Assembly (NCBI GenBank): GCA_038210445.1
Contig: JBBQWQ010000021.1
Span: forward strand, 62,001-126,000
From: JABFRG01 sp038210445
Lineage (GTDB): Bacteria; Myxococcota_A; Polyangia; Polyangiales; Polyangiaceae
Length of the DNA: 64,000 nt
Direction: 5' to 3'
This document shows positions 61,896 through 64,000 of the stretch, in pieces (positions within the stretch are counted from its first letter, which is position 1; every line of letters starts with the position of its first letter). Below the pieces are notes generated by a model. The model did no database searches. It saw only the letters and a program-made list of their open reading frames with translations, and was not told where the DNA came from. Position numbers and translations under genes: made by a program.

Positions 61896-63290
61896 ATGAG
61901 CACACCGAAGCGTCTCAACGCCCTGGATCGATCCTTTCTCGCGTGGGAGGGGCGCGAAGTGATGATGCACGTGGGGGCGCTCTTGCAGTTCTCGCCGCCC
62001 GCCCAAGGCGGCTCCGACCTCTTTCGCCAACTGCGCGAGGAGCTCTCACGGAGCACGCAGGTAGAGCGGCCTTGGAACCAAAAGCTCTTGCATCCGGACC
62101 TTCTGGCAACGCCGCTACAAGGCTGGGTCGACGATCCGGCCTTCGATCTCGAGTACCACGTGCGCCGCTCGGCGCTGGCCTCGCCCGGCGATCAGCGCGA
62201 GCTGGGCATCCTCGTTTCGCGGCTCCACGGCACCCCGCTGGATTTCCACCGGCCGCCCTGGGAGGCGCACTTCATCGAAGGGCTCGAAGACGGCCGCTGC
62301 GCGGTGTACTTCAAAGTGCATCACGCGCTGGTCGATGGCTACACCGGCATGCGGATGCTCATCCGCAGCTTCACCACCGACGCCGGCGAGCGCGACACGC
62401 CCATGTTTTACGCCTGCCCGCAGGTGAGCCGAGCAGCCCCGCAGCGAGAAGACGCCCCGCCCACCTTCGACGCCATCCTGGGGGCCGCGCGCGATCAGGT
62501 AGGCGCCGCCAAAGACATCGGCCGCGCCATCATGAACGTGGCGCGCGCGTTGCGACACGAAGACCGGCAGTTGGTGGCGCCCATGCAAGCGCCGCGCAGC
62601 GTGCTCAATCAGCGCATCACCCGAAGCCGCCGATTTGCCACGCAACACATCGATCTGGAGCGGGTCAAGCGCATCGCCGCCCGCGCCCACGGCACCGTCA
62701 ACGACGTGCTCGCCATCTGCGGATCATCGCTCCGCCGCTTTCTGCTCGACCAGAACGCGCTCCCCGATCGCGCGCTGGTGGCCATGGTACCGGTGAACAT
62801 TCGCCCCAAAGACGACCCCGGAGGGAGCGGCAACGCGGTGGGCGCCATCCTGGCTTCGCTCGGCACCGACGTCGCCGACCCCAAAGAGCGACTGGCCGCC
62901 ATCATCGCCACCACGCGCCGCGCCAAGGAGCAGCTCCAGGGCATGTCGAAGAGCGCCATCATGCAGTACAGCGGCCTGCTCATCGCGCCGCTGATGCTGG
63001 CCTTCATCCCCGGCGCGGCCGGCCGCGTTCGCCCGGCCTTCAATGTGGTGGTCTCCAACGTACCCGGACCGGAGATGCCGCTCTATTTCCGCGGCTGGAA
63101 GCTGGAGGAGATGGCGCCGCTGTCCATCCCCTTCCACGGCTATGGTCTAAACATCACCGTCCAGAGCTACGCCGGTTCCCTCAACTTCGGGTTTACCGGC
63201 TGCCGCGACACCATCCCTCACTTGCAGCGCCTGGCAGTGTACGGCGGCGAGGTGATGAGTGAGCTCGAGACCGTCACCGCCAGCTCCTAG
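61896..63290 (+). CDS. WS/DGAT-type acyltransferase (wax ester synthase / diacylglycerol acyltransferase)
   Basis: 464 residues from ATG 61896. Catalytic motif HHALVDG (HHxxxDG) near residue 146-152, and PLDFHRPPWEAHFIEGL before it, are the hallmarks; the C-terminal half has NVVVSNVPGPEMPLYFRGWKLEEMAPLS, the second conserved WS/DGAT element (PLW/NVPGP type). Members esterify acyl-CoA to alcohols or diacylglycerol for neutral-lipid storage, and myxobacteria form lipid bodies during development. It is convergent to an SDR gene with a 4-base overlap of stops. An upstream in-frame start at 61863 is less likely. Confidence 0.93.
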   Translation: MSTPKRLNALDRSFLAWEGREVMMHVGALLQFSPPAQGGSDLFRQLREELSRSTQVERPWNQKLLHPDLLATPLQGWVDDPAFDLEYHVRRSALASPGDQRELGILVSRLHGTPLDFHRPPWEAHFIEGLEDGRCAVYFKVHHALVDGYTGMRMLIRSFTTDAGERDTPMFYACPQVSRAAPQREDAPPTFDAILGAARDQVGAAKDIGRAIMNVARALRHEDRQLVAPMQAPRSVLNQRITRSRRFATQHIDLERVKRIAARAHGTVNDVLAICGSSLRRFLLDQNALPDRALVAMVPVNIRPKDDPGGSGNAVGAILASLGTDVADPKERLAAIIATTRRAKEQLQGMSKSAIMQYSGLLIAPLMLAFIPGAAGRVRPAFNVVVSNVPGPEMPLYFRGWKLEEMAPLSIPFHGYGLNITVQSYAGSLNFGFTGCRDTIPHLQRLAVYGGEVMSELETVTASS

Positions 63291-64000
63291 CCTGGGCCTG
63301 GCGCTCCGGGACGCGCGCCCGGAGCGGGTAGCGCAAGCGCGCCGCGGACCGCCACCTTGGCTTGCGCGCGATCGCAAAACCAGCGCACCAGGCCGGGAAT
63401 CAACCGCTGCGCGAGTACCGTGAAGCGGCTCTCGGCGCCGGGGACGATCTCGAATTGCCCGCGCGCCACCCCGCGCAAGGTCGCCTCCGCCACGTAGGGC
63501 GCGCTGAGCATCTTCACGTTCCCGGTAATCGCCTTGGTTTCCGGCGGCATGAGCGCCAGCTCCTCGCGGTGCATCGGCGTGTCGGTGTCGGGCGGAAGGA
63601 CGATGCTCACGCGAATGCCATGCGGCCACAGCTCGGCCCGGAGACACTCGGAGAGACCATAGAGCGCAAACTTGCTGGCGCAGTAGGCGCCGTATCCGTA
63701 GATGCCCATCACCGACAGGAGCGACCCGACGTTCACCACGTGGCCGCCGCGGCCGCGCGCGATCATCGCCGGCAGCAGGGTCTCGCACACGTGAAAGGCG
63801 CCCCAGTAGTTCACGTCCATGTGCCAGCGGTGGGCGGCGCGGTCGAGGTCGAGCACGCGGCCCGGCGTCACCACGCCGGCATTGTTGATGATGACGTCGA
63901 CCGGGTGCTCGGCAGCGTGTGCGCCCAGCACCCGCGCCACTGCTTCGCCGTCGGCCACGTCGCAACTGCATGTATAAACCACGCACTTTGGCGCGACCTT
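63287..64000 (-). CDS. short-chain dehydrogenase/reductase, 5' end beyond the window
   Basis: 238 codons are visible and the frame is open at the edge; the Rossmann GxxxGxG is therefore not seen. Present: CDVADGEAV, NNAGV (about 34-38), YGAYCASKFALYGLSECLRAEL with catalytic Tyr-x-x-x-Lys, and VNVGS. The sequence is closest in pattern to 3-ketodihydrosphingosine-reductase-like or generic steroid/fatty-acyl SDRs, which act on lipid ketones. Its convergent overlap with the WS/DGAT gene could reflect a shared lipid role but is not an operon. The C-terminus is a Pro/Ala/Gly-rich tail. Confidence 0.9.
   Translation of the reverse strand, partial: KVAPKCVVYTCSCDVADGEAVARVLGAHAAEHPVDVIINNAGVVTPGRVLDLDRAAHRWHMDVNYWGAFHVCETLLPAMIARGRGGHVVNVGSLLSVMGIYGYGAYCASKFALYGLSECLRAELWPHGIRVSIVLPPDTDTPMHREELALMPPETKAITGNVKMLSAPYVAEATLRGVARGQFEIVPGAESRFTVLAQRLIPGLVRWFCDRAQAKVAVRGALALPAPGARPGAPGPG

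Overview
The window is high-GC DNA (around 70% by eye, with strong G/C at third codon positions) that reads as a myxobacterial chromosome (Myxococcota, probably Polyangia/Sorangiineae). This is inferred from gene content, not from a marker gene. The evidence is three Hanks-type Ser/Thr kinases with distal PEGA or Pro/Ala-rich tails, TPR/PEGA partner proteins, an FHA-type enhancer-binding-protein homologue, PilZ domains, and more than a dozen lipoproteins with Asp/Ala/Gly-rich linkers behind the lipobox. There are no rRNA or tRNA genes, CRISPR arrays, insertion sequences or phage genes that I can support.

Layout. 1-9.3 kb: 3' end of a PHP-type phosphoesterase, a translationally coupled pair of DJ-1/PfpI proteins divergent from a LysR regulator, a Rieske fusion protein, two lipoproteins (one with a gingipain/caspase-like His-Cys pattern), a membrane urate oxidase with a C-terminal haem-c site (PuuD type) and a zinc-ribbon microprotein. 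9.3-17.3 kb: a membrane protein plus beta-barrel pair, then a signalling group (TPR/PEGA-like protein, FHA/AAA+ regulator, Ser/Thr kinase). 17.6-30.3 kb: a K+-channel-like protein overlapping a YqiJ-like OB-fold membrane protein; then, on the other side of a vWA lipoprotein, a Cys-rich lipoprotein and an Imm26-like immunity gene, a flotillin/YqiK protein in operon with an 1853-residue DUF3686-type AAA+ ATPase that ends in a PilZ-like domain. 30.6-43 kb: lipoproteins and beta-propellers, a HEAT-repeat/vitellogenin-like protein with a large secreted partner, and a lipoprotein form of KatG. 43-50 kb: VOC protein, secreted adenosine-deaminase-like lipoprotein, GT-C membrane glycosyltransferase and more lipoproteins. 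50.2-56.6 kb: a five-gene, overlapping minus-strand operon of two amino-acid-receptor-like binding lipoproteins, a small lipoprotein, a PEGA-tailed Ser/Thr kinase and a TPR protein; the first gene carries a frameshift. 57-64 kb: canonical PilZ protein, DUF6081-like secreted protein, bacterial PH-domain protein, a lipoprotein-kinase pair, a WS/DGAT acyltransferase, and a truncated SDR running off the window.

The two most interesting assemblies are (i) the membrane-microdomain set at 18.3-30.3 kb (channel-like protein, YqiJ, flotillin, giant AAA+-PilZ ATPase), which looks like a membrane-stress or c-di-GMP-linked remodelling module; and (ii) the 50.4-56.6 kb operon, where periplasmic binding proteins are coupled to a transmembrane Ser/Thr kinase with no transporter genes, suggesting a receptor-to-kinase sensory pathway. 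Both functions are inferred from domain content and gene order only.
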